Positions 51,941-59,903 are shown, numbered from the stretch's first letter. The stretch is DNA of 64,000 nt from Lachnospiraceae bacterium (GCA_017439665.1 JAFSIS010000003.1:1-64000), one strand, 5' to 3'. The notes: generated by a model not told the origin, from the sequence alone. Program-made: numbers and translations.

Positions 51941-53233
51941 ATGGGAACTGCAAAGAATATAAGTAACGAATCGGATCAAAGGCCGCCTTTTGCGGCCTTT
52001 ACCAATCATCAAATTCCGGAGAAATTTCAAACTCTGCCCACCCCCTGTTACGTGATCGATGAAGGGCAGCTTCACCAAAATGGGCAGCTTCTGGCCGATA
52101 TAGCCCAAAGATGCGGCTGCAAGATCCTGCTGGCACAGAAAGCCTTTTCCAACTACGATTTTTACCCCATTTTAAACGAGTATCTGGCAGGAACGGAGGC
52201 CAGCGGTCTGTTTGAAGCAAAGCTGGGAAAAGAAATGATGCCGGATAAGGAGGTTCATGTCTTCTGTGGCGCCTATCGGGAGGATGAGTTTGAGGAGCTG
52301 TTGAAAACGGCTGACCATATTGTATTCAATTCGCCCAGGCAGTTGGAAAAATTTGGCTTCAGGGCAAAAGCCTCCGGAAAGAGTATCGGCCTTCGGATCA
52401 ATCCGGAATGCTCCACCCAGGAGGGCCATGACATCTATGATCCCTGTGCACAGGGAAGCCGCCTGGGCACCACCAGGGCAGTCTGGGATAATGAAATGAC
52501 GCCGGAACTGATAGCTCTTCTGGATGGCCTTCATTTTCATACTCTCTGTGAGCAGGATTCCGATGCTTTAGAGACCACACTGAATGCCGTGGAAGAAAAG
52601 TTTGGATTTTTTTTATCACGGATGAAATGGTTGAATATGGGTGGCGGACACCACATCACCCGCCTCGATTATGATATTAAGCGGCTGGAAAAGTGCATAA
52701 AACGTGCACAGGATACCTGGAATCTACAGGTCTACCTGGAGCCGGGAGAGGCCTGTGCCTTAAATGCCGGCTTTCTGGTGACCAGAGTTCTGGATATTCT
52801 TACTAACGGAGACACCAGAATAGCCATTCTGGATTCCAGTGCTACCTGCCATATGCCGGATGTCATCGAGATGCCCTATACACCGCCGTTATTCGGGGCC
52901 AAAATATGGATAAATAAGGCACCAACAGATGCCGTATCTTCGGGCACAGAAGCAGGAAACATGATAAAAAAATCCAATTCCGAAGGATTAATCTACCGTC
53001 TGGCCGGACCTACCTGCCTGGCCGGAGATGTGATCGGAGAGTATTCCTTTTCCCATGAGCTAAGAGAAGGAGATCTGTTGGTCTTCGGAGATATGGCTAT
53101 TTATACCACCTGCAAGAATAATACCTTCAATGGGATGCCTCTTCCCAATATCTGGAAGAGAAGCAAGGATGGCAGTCTGGTGCAGCTCACCCACTTTGGA
53201 TATGGAGATTTTAAGATGAGGCTGGGAAGTTAA
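51941..53233 (+). CDS. nspC: Carboxynorspermidine/carboxyspermidine decarboxylase
   Basis: This PLP-dependent fold III decarboxylase yields (nor)spermidine. The conserved part begins TLPTPCYVIDEGQL; the PLP lysine lies in ILLAQKAFSNY, and HFHTLCEQ, MGGGHHITR and EPGEACALNAG are family motifs. The 430-residue form has an N-terminal extension of ~27 residues beyond the family's usual start. Within it the DNA forms a perfect hairpin (51978-52000). The ATG at 51941 has only a weak ribosome site and no later ATG fits, so the start is not certain. Confidence 0.9.
   Translation: MGTAKNISNESDQRPPFAAFTNHQIPEKFQTLPTPCYVIDEGQLHQNGQLLADIAQRCGCKILLAQKAFSNYDFYPILNEYLAGTEASGLFEAKLGKEMMPDKEVHVFCGAYREDEFEELLKTADHIVFNSPRQLEKFGFRAKASGKSIGLRINPECSTQEGHDIYDPCAQGSRLGTTRAVWDNEMTPELIALLDGLHFHTLCEQDSDALETTLNAVEEKFGFFLSRMKWLNMGGGHHITRLDYDIKRLEKCIKRAQDTWNLQVYLEPGEACALNAGFLVTRVLDILTNGDTRIAILDSSATCHMPDVIEMPYTPPLFGAKIWINKAPTDAVSSGTEAGNMIKKSNSEGLIYRLAGPTCLAGDVIGEYSFSHELREGDLLVFGDMAIYTTCKNNTFNGMPLPNIWKRSKDGSLVQLTHFGYGDFKMRLGS
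51978..52000 (+). promoter_or_regulatory. Perfect GC-rich hairpin inside the first codons of nspC
   Basis: AAAGGCCGC (51978-51986) and GCGGCCTTT (51992-52000) are exact complements with a 5-nt loop, spanning about codons 13-20. No T-tract beyond TTT follows, so termination would be weak. It may affect translation or mRNA processing. Confidence 0.4.
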
Positions 53234-53246
53234 CAGCCTCTTTTTC
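53218..53246 (+). terminator. Terminator of the polyamine operon
   Basis: GAGGCTG (53218-53224) pairs with CAGCCTC (53234-53240) around the nspC stop codon, and TTTTTC follows. Confidence 0.85.
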
Positions 53247-53289
53247 GTTCCCATTATTGCCTGAAAAAGTTTTTTCCCATGAGATTTTT

Positions 53290-53309
53290 TTCTCCTTTCA
53301 ACCGTCTAA
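53290..53309 (+). promoter_or_regulatory. Possible ECF-type promoter of the sigma gene
   Basis: CGTCTAA (53303-53309) matches the -10 element of many autoregulated Firmicute ECF promoters. A convincing AAC-type -35 at about 16 bp upstream is not seen, only a T-rich stretch after ATGAGA. Weak call. Confidence 0.3.
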
Positions 53310-53382
53310 TCTGTGTAGGGCAAAACAAAGCACCTTGTTTAAGTGCCCCAAACAGATCGTGCGCACAGGAGGTACTGCAATT

Positions 53383-53907
53383 ATGCAGGAAAAACAAACA
53401 GCAACCTTAATAAAAAGAGCAAAAAGACGGGAAACCAACGCTTTCACCGAACTGATGCAGCTTTACATGAAGGATATGTACAGAGTAGGACTGGCCATCC
53501 TGATGAATGATGAGGATGTGGCCGATGCCATACAGGATACCATCCTGACCTGTTGGGAAAAGATACATACCTTGAAACATTCACGGTATTTTCAGACCTG
53601 GATGACGAGAATCCTGATGAATAAATGCTACGATATCCGAAGAAAAAAACAGCATTTTACCAGTCTTGATGAATGGGAGGAGCCTTCTGCAGAGGATCAT
53701 TACAATCTGGAATTGAAAGAGGCTCTCGGCATACTGGATGAGAAGTACAGGATCATTCTGGTTCTTTTTTACAGTGAAGGCTACCATATTGATGAAATCG
53801 CCCAAATACTAAAAATTCCTAAAAGCACCGTTCAGACCAGGCTGCAGAGGGGGCGGAAGAAACTGGCAGATTATTATCTGGACGAAAAAGGAGGCACAAA
53901 ATCATGA
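53383..53907 (+). CDS. ECF RNA polymerase sigma factor
   Basis: This sigma-70 family factor of 174 residues has region 2 (AFTELMQLYMKDMYRVGLAILMNDEDVADAIQDTILTCWEKIHTLK, with RYFQTWMTRILMNKCYDIRRK) and region 4 helix-turn-helix (YHIDEIAQILKIPKSTVQTRLQRGRKKLADYY). Region 3 is absent, as expected for ECF sigmas. The start is placed at 53383 behind AGGAGG; a TTG start at 53257 would add an implausible tail. The stop overlaps the next gene by four bases, the standard sigma/anti-sigma arrangement. Confidence 0.93.
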   Translation: MQEKQTATLIKRAKRRETNAFTELMQLYMKDMYRVGLAILMNDEDVADAIQDTILTCWEKIHTLKHSRYFQTWMTRILMNKCYDIRRKKQHFTSLDEWEEPSAEDHYNLELKEALGILDEKYRIILVLFYSEGYHIDEIAQILKIPKSTVQTRLQRGRKKLADYYLDEKGGTKS

Positions 53908-54839
53908 AAGATCAGAAAAAAAATGTATTTACCATGGATGTTGATGTCCCTGAAATTGTACAGCAGAAAGCAGATTCCGTCTTTTCACAGATTGAAAAGG
54001 AAGGAAAACTTATGAAAATTAAAGAAAAAAAATCTCCATTTACGAATCGCAAACTTATTGGACTTCTGGCTGCCGGAGCCGCCTGTATTCTTCTGGTATG
54101 CGCAGTCAGTCTTACCAATGACAGGGCAACAAATAATTTAGAGAATCCTCTTGAGCAAAGCGAAGATGACCCTTTCGCATTTTTACCTGATTTCAGTCTG
54201 ACTGCCTATGCTGCTGAACCTAATATCGGTGATCTGAAGGATGGTCAGCTGATGCTTTTGAATGCCGACGCAGAAGACGGCTATACCGGATTTTTGTTCC
54301 GTCCGGAGGGAGAAGGAATCACCGGAATAAATCTTTCTCTGGATAAAGGAGAATTGTATTCGGTAACCATGGAACAGACCACAGAAGAAGCCCTAAAGGA
54401 CTGGCTGGCACAGGGAATGCCGGATATTAATCTGGATGATGATCCGGATACCCATACCATTATAGGCAATGTCGAAGTAAGTGGCACTGAGGAAGCTGCT
54501 TCTTTACAAACCTTGTACCACTGTAAAAAAAGAGGAACAAATGTCACAGACCTCTATAAGGATAGTGTTTATTATGGATTTTATCTGCCTGAGAATTTGG
54601 AAAATCTTATGAACAGTGAAACAGATCTTGCTGAAGCTTATCAGAACAGTCTTAAGATGTTTGAAGATGCCACGCTCACCGTCACTGTTAATTATGAGGA
54701 TGGCAGCACATTAACTAAAGAATTTTCTCTTTCTGTCAGAAAACTCATGCAGGATGAAAACGGTGAAGTAACGCAGCAGGAATGGAAAAGCGAAGAAGAG
54801 GGAGCCTATGTGTATGGCATACTGCTTTCAGAAAAATAG
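53904..54839 (+). CDS. Probable anti-sigma factor with extracytoplasmic domain
   Basis: This 311-residue protein has a cytosolic N-terminus of ~48 residues (helical, DVPEIVQQKADSVFSQIEKEGKLMKI), one membrane segment (about residues 50-70) and a ~235-residue extracytoplasmic domain with no recognised family. The overlap with the sigma gene, the topology and the size are those of a membrane anti-sigma factor that would hold the ECF sigma until a surface signal is sensed. That function is inferred from context; no zinc-binding HxxxCxxC anti-sigma motif is present. Confidence 0.75.
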   Translation: MKDQKKNVFTMDVDVPEIVQQKADSVFSQIEKEGKLMKIKEKKSPFTNRKLIGLLAAGAACILLVCAVSLTNDRATNNLENPLEQSEDDPFAFLPDFSLTAYAAEPNIGDLKDGQLMLLNADAEDGYTGFLFRPEGEGITGINLSLDKGELYSVTMEQTTEEALKDWLAQGMPDINLDDDPDTHTIIGNVEVSGTEEAASLQTLYHCKKRGTNVTDLYKDSVYYGFYLPENLENLMNSETDLAEAYQNSLKMFEDATLTVTVNYEDGSTLTKEFSLSVRKLMQDENGEVTQQEWKSEEEGAYVYGILLSEK

Positions 54840-54977
54840 TTTGATTCCGGGAAATAAATGTGCAATCAAACAGGAGGTCACGCTATTTCTTTCTTCTTTA
54901 TCTGCCGATATAAAGTGTTAAAAGGGGGTGATTCCATTGGATATGGCTTAAACAACTTGATAAACTAACGAAAAAAT

Positions 54978-55028
54978 CTGCACGGACCTTTCAGGAGTGC
55001 AGGTAGTTCGGAATGACAGAAGAACTAC
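54978..55028 (+). promoter_or_regulatory. Two consecutive hairpins before the 55044 gene
   Basis: CTGCA/TGCAG (54978-55002) and GTAGTTC/GAACTAC (55003-55028) are adjacent, directly upstream of the AAAGGAG ribosome site. No terminator T-tract follows. They may stabilise the mRNA or modulate translation. The remainder of the 54840-54977 gap shows no gene. Confidence 0.4.
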
Positions 55029-55043
55029 AGAAAGGAGCAACCA

Positions 55044-56234
55044 ATGGCAATAGGCGTATTGTCTTCAAATTCCCGCAGACTGTACGAGGAATACCGTAAG
55101 AGCCTGTCTTCTTCGGAGGAAAACGGGAATTTCCAATGGCTGAATACTGTGGCCGGCCAGTCACAGTATGGAAGTGGCAAAGAAGCCTCCACACTAAAAG
55201 CTTCGCCACCGGTTTACTATTCAAAGGGCATGGAGGTAATTAGCCAGATCATTCAAGATTCTACCGAAGCAATGTCTAAATTCTCCGATTTTACCCGAAC
55301 CACTTTTACAAGCAGTGATCCAACGATGATGAATTGGGTTTTTCATACCTATTATTCAGAGGAAAAAATCGTCTGTATCCAGGAAGGCAGACGGGCAGTG
55401 GCCAATCCGGAGGAAAAGCTCACTGCGGATGAGCTTGAATGGGAAATTCAGTTGAATAGTCCTTCACAATACTATAAATTAAAGGAATTTCTGGAGACCT
55501 TTCCCCAGGAGGATAATCTTGTGTTTACCGCAAATGAAACCTTCTGGAAGGACTTTTTAAATGATGAAATTGATATGGAAGGGTTTATGGACTTTTATGC
55601 CTGGACAAATCATGGGGTTCCCAATTTTGGAATGGGAGAGAATGGAGAGCCGGTAGGTCTTAATCAGGAAAGAATAAAGAACCCCATTGCTCAGTATTTT
55701 AATAACCAGCACTGGATTGCCAATGTATGGACAGAGGAAGAAATGTGGGAGATGCTGTGGAATGGTGATGTCAAAGCTGAGTGGATAGGAAATGGTCAGT
55801 CCTCCATCCCTGTGGGAGGAGCCGTGACAACTGAGAATCAAATCCGTTTCGCCGGAGCTCTGGGCAGCAAAAACACCTATTTTAAATATGCTGACGAGCT
55901 TGGTGTGATCAGCTACAAAAGTGCCACCTTTTACTGTGACACCGAAACGGATACACTAAAGCTTGGAGATTGCAGCAATCCTGCAAATTGCATCCAAATT
56001 GCCCTCACGGATGGCGGCTATCTTATGGTCAACCGGGACAATATCGATCAGCTTCTGGATGCCATTACCTTCTTTTCACCGGCAGATCAGGCACTCATCT
56101 TAAGAGCCATTCAGCAGGAAAGAATGAAGAAGAGTAACCTCACCCAGATGGAACGGGAGAAGGATAAGGTTCTGGAGCTGGTGCGAAACAGAGAAGAAGA
56201 TGAGAAGAAAAAAACAGTTGAAGATAACCAATAA
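55044..56234 (+). CDS. Unrecognised 396-residue protein
   Basis: Family not identified. There is no signal peptide or membrane segment. The opening (MAIGVLSSNSRRLYEEYRKSLSS) is Ser-rich and resembles the starts of some Lachnospiraceae secreted or surface-associated unknowns. The middle is aromatic (FMDFYAWTNHGVPNFGMGENG, IAQYFNNQHWIANVWTEEEMWEMLW). The C-terminal ~55 residues form a charged helix (NLTQMEREKDKVLELVRNREEDEKKK). AAAGGAG precedes the ATG. It is the first gene after the sigma/anti-sigma pair and may be a target of that sigma, but no matching promoter was found. Confidence 0.7.
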   Translation: MAIGVLSSNSRRLYEEYRKSLSSSEENGNFQWLNTVAGQSQYGSGKEASTLKASPPVYYSKGMEVISQIIQDSTEAMSKFSDFTRTTFTSSDPTMMNWVFHTYYSEEKIVCIQEGRRAVANPEEKLTADELEWEIQLNSPSQYYKLKEFLETFPQEDNLVFTANETFWKDFLNDEIDMEGFMDFYAWTNHGVPNFGMGENGEPVGLNQERIKNPIAQYFNNQHWIANVWTEEEMWEMLWNGDVKAEWIGNGQSSIPVGGAVTTENQIRFAGALGSKNTYFKYADELGVISYKSATFYCDTETDTLKLGDCSNPANCIQIALTDGGYLMVNRDNIDQLLDAITFFSPADQALILRAIQQERMKKSNLTQMEREKDKVLELVRNREEDEKKKTVEDNQ

Positions 56235-56265
56235 GCAGTAATCGTATATGTAAAATAAAAGCAGT

Positions 56266-56316
56266 ATGGCCGGATTGGGGAAGATAAAAATACTCCTTGA
56301 TCCGGCCATAAATTTT
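56266..56316 (+). terminator. Hairpin terminator after the 55044 gene
   Basis: TATGGCCGGAT (56266-56276) and ATCCGGCCATA (56301-56311) form a perfect 11-bp stem; AATTTT follows. The stem is strong and the T-tract modest. Confidence 0.7.
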
Positions 56317-56400
56317 AGAAAAATTTAAGAAAATTTTTGTAGCCAAAACAGCCGTATCTCCGTCTAAGATATAGAGAGTTTAAATTTTTGATACAGGATT

Positions 56401-56464
56401 TTTTTTACATTCAGACTTCTATTTATTACATCTTACAGTATAAAACAGGAAAATTATATATAAT
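56401..56464 (+). promoter_or_regulatory. Direct-repeat promoter 2 (candidate activator site plus -10)
   Basis: TTTTTTACA (56401-56409) and TTTATTACA (56422-56430) with 21-bp period; the spacer TTCAGACTTCT is identical to that of promoter 1. Exactly 28 nt later is TATAAT (56459-56464). The -35 position reads CAGTAT. The transcript would serve the gene at 56591. Confidence 0.65.
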
Positions 56465-56590
56465 ATTATCAGAAAAAAGTGTTACTAAATGACATATATT
56501 AAGACTTTATAAAAGAAATGCTCCAATAAAACTGTTCTTTGTAATGTAAATGATGGAATCGGTTAATTTTCAGGAAAAGGAGGATGGCAG

Positions 56591-57019
56591 ATGATCAATT
56601 TTTCTCTTGCAACAACAAAAGCAGATCGTGATGAGTCGAAGGAATTTCTTGCAATTACCATGGTGCCAAAAGAAGGTGATTCTGTGTTGTATGGAATGCG
56701 TGCAATGCTCTCCAGAAAATCTACACCTGGCAATCCCATCGTTCAGGTCATCTCCAACCTGGGTGGAAAGAGGGAGTTTTTCAATGTGGAGGTCAATAAG
56801 GTGGATCCGGCAAATGCCTCCCGAATTGAGATTTTTGCTCTCTGCAGTTATGCAGATAAACATAATGGTGGAAGTATATTCGGTAATTTCCACTCCTTTA
56901 AGATGCATGAAAAACTGGTAAGAAAAACTGATTTTACAGACTTGGATGAGGCGGCTGTATGGGAAGAATTCAAGCTGGAAAAACTGAACTGGATGGAATT
57001 ATGTGAGGAAGTTTTATAG
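56591..57019 (+). CDS. Unrecognised 142-residue soluble protein
   Basis: No family recognised. It is a soluble alpha/beta protein (MINFSLATTKADRDESKEFLAITMVPKEGDSVLYGMRAML...) with no signal peptide or membrane segment, an acidic C-terminus (FTDLDEAAVWEEFKLEKLNWMELCEEVL) and a patch NVEVNKVDPANASRIEIFALCSY. A strong AAAGGAGG precedes the ATG. It is the first gene behind direct-repeat promoter 2 and is followed five bases later by a lipoprotein gene, probably in the same operon. Confidence 0.68.
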   Translation: MINFSLATTKADRDESKEFLAITMVPKEGDSVLYGMRAMLSRKSTPGNPIVQVISNLGGKREFFNVEVNKVDPANASRIEIFALCSYADKHNGGSIFGNFHSFKMHEKLVRKTDFTDLDEAAVWEEFKLEKLNWMELCEEVL

Positions 57020-57024
57020 GCAAT

Positions 57025-58017
57025 ATGGACAGGAGAAAACAACAGGCTATGCAAAAGAAAACTATCATCCTCCTTCTTCTTCTCATTACCACAGCAATAT
57101 CTATTGCTGGCTGTGGAAGAAAAAAAGAGGGGCTATATCTTGTATTCTATCAGGAGCAGAACGAGGTGTTTTATCCCTATCAGAGAGAATGGATCTATGG
57201 ACAGGGAACTCTCTCTGCCACGGATGCTCCTTTGAGAATAACGATGCTTCCTTTAAGCTATCAGCCGGATCTTTTGTATGAAGGGCAGTGGTTTGCTTCA
57301 TCTCCTTCGCCCCGGACAGGAAGAGATATTTTTATCAGGGCTGGAGAAACCCTTCATGATTTTCATATACAGACGACAGATGGACAATTTACAGATATTT
57401 CCCTTATCCGCCCTGGAAAAGTTTCAGTAGATGAGTGGGAAAAAACCAGACTGCTGAAGGCAGATTATGATCAAAAAACGAAAAACCTCACCCTGATTCT
57501 GGGCATTGATGGCTTTTTGGAGCAAAAGCAGCCTCTTTTACTGATTGGAAACACCTCAGTTTCTTCTCCTGATAAAATAACCTGGGAAAAAATTGAGATA
57601 GAGGCAGAAGAGTATTTCCATCTCCAATATGAAGATTATCTGATTCTGACAGATGGATGGCTCTATGGAACGAGCACCGATTTTCCTGTCAGAATTTCCC
57701 TGAAAACAGGTCAGCCGGAGGAACTGGATAAACTGCAGGCTACAGTTTTCTCTCTGCTCCCAAAGGACGCATTGGAAGCGGAAAATGATTACAGTAAACG
57801 ACTTTTTCCGGTAGGAAGATACGGGGATATGGTCATCTGGGAATGGCCAGGATCAGGAGAGTTTAGTGGATTTTATTTCCTGTTTGATGAGCAGAATTTG
57901 ATCGGTAGTATTGCTATGCAGGCGGATGGCAAATGGAATATCCGGGATGCAAAAGGAAACAGTTCCATTGTTGACATGAGTGCTGTGTATCAGAATACCT
58001 TATACTTTCCCCAATAG
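57025..58017 (+). CDS. Predicted lipoprotein of unknown function
   Basis: This 330-residue protein starts with a basic n-region and a hydrophobic core, ending in the lipobox IAGC (lipidated Cys30), so it should be anchored to the outer face of the membrane. The mature part is beta-rich (LYLVFYQEQNEVFYPYQREWIYGQGTLSATDAPLR...) and contains no recognised enzyme motif. An ATG at 57049 is an alternative start that still leaves a complete lipoprotein signal. It follows the 142-residue gene by five bases. Confidence 0.75.
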   Translation: MDRRKQQAMQKKTIILLLLLITTAISIAGCGRKKEGLYLVFYQEQNEVFYPYQREWIYGQGTLSATDAPLRITMLPLSYQPDLLYEGQWFASSPSPRTGRDIFIRAGETLHDFHIQTTDGQFTDISLIRPGKVSVDEWEKTRLLKADYDQKTKNLTLILGIDGFLEQKQPLLLIGNTSVSSPDKITWEKIEIEAEEYFHLQYEDYLILTDGWLYGTSTDFPVRISLKTGQPEELDKLQATVFSLLPKDALEAENDYSKRLFPVGRYGDMVIWEWPGSGEFSGFYFLFDEQNLIGSIAMQADGKWNIRDAKGNSSIVDMSAVYQNTLYFPQ

Positions 58018-58060
58018 GATGATTCCTGTTGTATCAGTCTGGTGCTAAAGGAGAAACTTC

Positions 58061-58492
58061 ATGAAAAATAACTGTATATTCCGTTTACTCTTCAGTGTTG
58101 TCCTCCTTCTTCTCATTGTATTTGGCCTGGCGTTTCTCTTTTCAACTGTACCCCAAACCATGAGCGGAAAGGATGATATTTTTCAAGAGAATCTTACAGC
58201 AAACCTCGAAAACAGTATAGAATATGCAGACGGTAAAATAATCTTTACAATTCCCGAAGATGGAGCAGAATGGAATATCCTGATTTCCGGTCGTATAGAA
58301 GCAGAAGGTTCAGGAGGCATGAGTATTCACTATCTGGAAGATACTGCCTGGGAAAACGGAAAAACCTATTCCTTTGATATTTCCGATGGGAATTATACAG
58401 AGCTTGGACTTACAGCTTACCAGAATGAAGAAGAGATTTTTATCGATCTTATGGCATATCTGCCTATTCCCCAACATGCGAGTACGGAATGA
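58061..58492 (+). CDS. Unrecognised membrane-anchored extracytoplasmic protein
   Basis: This 143-residue protein has an N-terminal hydrophobic segment (about residues 7-29, IFRLLFSVVLLLLIVFGLAFLF) that could be a signal anchor or uncleaved signal peptide. A small beta-rich domain follows (GKIIFTIPEDGAEWNILISGRIEAEG, KTYSFDISDGNYTELGLTAYQNEEEIFIDL) resembling an Ig- or jelly-roll-like fold. AAAGGAG supports the start. It is probably the last gene of the 56591 operon. No terminator is obvious. Confidence 0.68.
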   Translation: MKNNCIFRLLFSVVLLLLIVFGLAFLFSTVPQTMSGKDDIFQENLTANLENSIEYADGKIIFTIPEDGAEWNILISGRIEAEGSGGMSIHYLEDTAWENGKTYSFDISDGNYTELGLTAYQNEEEIFIDLMAYLPIPQHASTE

Positions 58493-58938
58493 CCGATTGT
58501 ACCGGAGTGGAATTTAGAATGGTATCCGGTCTCATTTACTGAGTAAATCTTCATTAAATTATTTTATAGGTTTGGTGACTGCTGAGAATTCCGACTTTTC
58601 TCACAAAATAAAATTACTTGCGATATTTTATATCGTAATTTATAAGGTGTGAAAACCATCGCTATTATTTCCCATAACCATTATATCAGACTCTCATTTT
58701 ATTATATTTCTATTATGTCTTCGAAAAAACATTAAGAATATGCAGATTATCTCAAAAATAATATAACCTTTAGATAGTCAGCTCATATTTTATAGTATTA
58801 AGTTTAAATTTAATATTTAAAATTCAACGGTTCATTCCCATAAAAGGCTGTCTGCTTCCCAAAGACTCATCCAGTTTTTTCCTCTGCCGATGTAGGAAGA
58901 GAAGAGGTACAAAAATCCTCTCGGAAAGGAGAAAAACT
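58493..58938. other. AT-rich gap with a 52-bp imperfect palindrome
   Basis: No gene is seen. At 58601-58652 an imperfect palindrome is built from TCACA...TGTGA, AAATTA...TAATTT and CGATAT-TTT-ATATCG. Just before the next gene, AGAGG/CCTCT (58909-58924) can form a small hairpin next to the AAAGGAG ribosome site. The rest (58660-58830) is very AT-rich without repeats I can define. Confidence 0.45.
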
Positions 58939-59595
58939 ATGCAGCTCATGAGTATAGGAAATCAATTATCAACCTGTAATCTATCCGCAAAAGCGGGTAG
59001 GACAAGCCGTTATACGCAGGTTGCAAGCTTTAATTTTGGAAAAACCTTCCAGGAAAAGCAGATCAATCAGGTAAAGCAGGAGATTTATGAAAAGTTCGGG
59101 ATCAGTGTAGGAAGCTATGGAAAATCTTTTTCCTGCTATATTCCTTCCAATGTTCTTTACCAGATCAGCTGTAACTCACAGATGAAGGAAAAGGTTTATG
59201 AACAGCTGGAATCCTACAGCCCGGAAAACTATGAAAAGAGTATTGCCGGATTAAATCCACCGGTAAAACGGTGTACCCTGATCTTTGATGAAGGCGGAGA
59301 TGCCACAGCCACGATGGAAGCAGCAGCCTCAGAGGAGGATCTTGCTTCTTCTGTCATTAATAACAATGCTTATCTTAGCTATTTGAAAGGGCAATCAGCC
59401 ATGCTTTCCTATAATAGCAACGGACTAAGCTCTCTATATGGTCTGAACTCTTTGTACGGAGGATCGGGGTATAATTTAAGCTCTTTATATGGTCTGAATT
59501 CCCCTTATACGACATCCTTTTACGGAAACCTTTCACGTTATAATACAAACTCCCTGTTTACCTCCATCATGAGCAGATTATCCTCACGTATCTAA
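58939..59595 (+). CDS. Unrecognised protein with Tyr/Gly/Ser/Leu-rich repeat tail
   Basis: This 218-residue protein has no signal peptide or membrane helix. The N-terminal ~130 residues (TQVASFNFGKTFQEKQINQVKQEIYEKFGISVGSYGK, YIPSNVLYQISCNSQMKEKVYEQLESYSPENYEKS) are loosely reminiscent of Lachnospiraceae DUF3879/DUF4885/DUF6033-type unknowns; that comparison is from memory and weak. The C-terminal ~75 residues are low-complexity, with a 17-residue repeat containing SSLYGLNS. The tail suggests a surface, filament or aggregation role. GGAAAGGAG precedes the ATG. Confidence 0.65.
   Translation: MQLMSIGNQLSTCNLSAKAGRTSRYTQVASFNFGKTFQEKQINQVKQEIYEKFGISVGSYGKSFSCYIPSNVLYQISCNSQMKEKVYEQLESYSPENYEKSIAGLNPPVKRCTLIFDEGGDATATMEAAASEEDLASSVINNNAYLSYLKGQSAMLSYNSNGLSSLYGLNSLYGGSGYNLSSLYGLNSPYTTSFYGNLSRYNTNSLFTSIMSRLSSRI
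59426..59501 (+). repeat. Two 51-bp-spaced copies of a Tyr/Gly-rich coding repeat
   Basis: Near-identical 25-bp segments at 59426-59450 and 59477-59501 each encode LSSLYGLNS, spaced 17 codons apart. Partial SLYGG/PYTT copies lie between and after. Confidence 0.75.
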
Positions 59596-59648
59596 AAAAA
59601 GGGCAAATGGATTGGAAAGTACTCCATTTGCCCTTTTTCTCTTCCTGG
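59596..59648. terminator. Very strong terminator
   Basis: AAAAAGGGCAAATGGA (59596-59611) and TCCATTTGCCCTTTTT (59633-59648) are perfect 16-bp complements, beginning one base after the stop codon. Confidence 0.95.
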
Positions 59649-59652
59649 GATT

Positions 59653-59716
59653 TTTTTTACAACCAAAGTACTGTTTTTGACATATCACGGTAATTCTTCA
59701 AAATATCCTGTATAAT
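59653..59716 (+). promoter_or_regulatory. Direct-repeat promoter 3 (candidate activator site plus -10)
   Basis: TTTTTTACA (59653-59661) and TTTTTGACA (59674-59682), 21-bp period; exactly 28 nt later TATAAT (59711-59716). The -35 position reads CGGTAA. It starts immediately after the strong terminator and drives the small membrane peptide at 59769. Confidence 0.65.
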
Positions 59717-59768
59717 TCAAATATCATTAAGCATTAACAGCAATATATGCAAAAGAGGTTGTAAATCT

Positions 59769-59903
59769 ATGGAATCCAAAGAAGTATCTAAAAAAAGAAA
59801 ACTATTCAATATTGCAGTTGCCATCCTTGTTTACGGAGGTTTGATCTGCATTGGTGTTTATTTTGCAAAGGGTAGTCCCAGCTTTTTAGCGCGGCTGCAA
59901 TAG
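59769..59903 (+). CDS. 44-residue single-pass membrane peptide
   Basis: A short open frame encodes a basic N-terminus (MESKEVSKKRKLFN), one membrane helix (IAVAILVYGGLICIGVYFA) and a short tail (KGSPSFLARLQ). AAGAGG lies about 11 bases upstream of the ATG. It is the only frame between direct-repeat promoter 3 and the convergent DUF3892 gene. Reality is supported by the dedicated promoter and the coherent topology; function unknown. A regulatory, toxin-like or signalling peptide are all possible. Confidence 0.6.
   Translation: MESKEVSKKRKLFNIAVAILVYGGLICIGVYFAKGSPSFLARLQ

Noticed and set aside
51978..52000. Terminator inside nspC
   Set aside because: The stem is strong, but only three T follow and the frame continues through it, so it is listed as a hairpin only.
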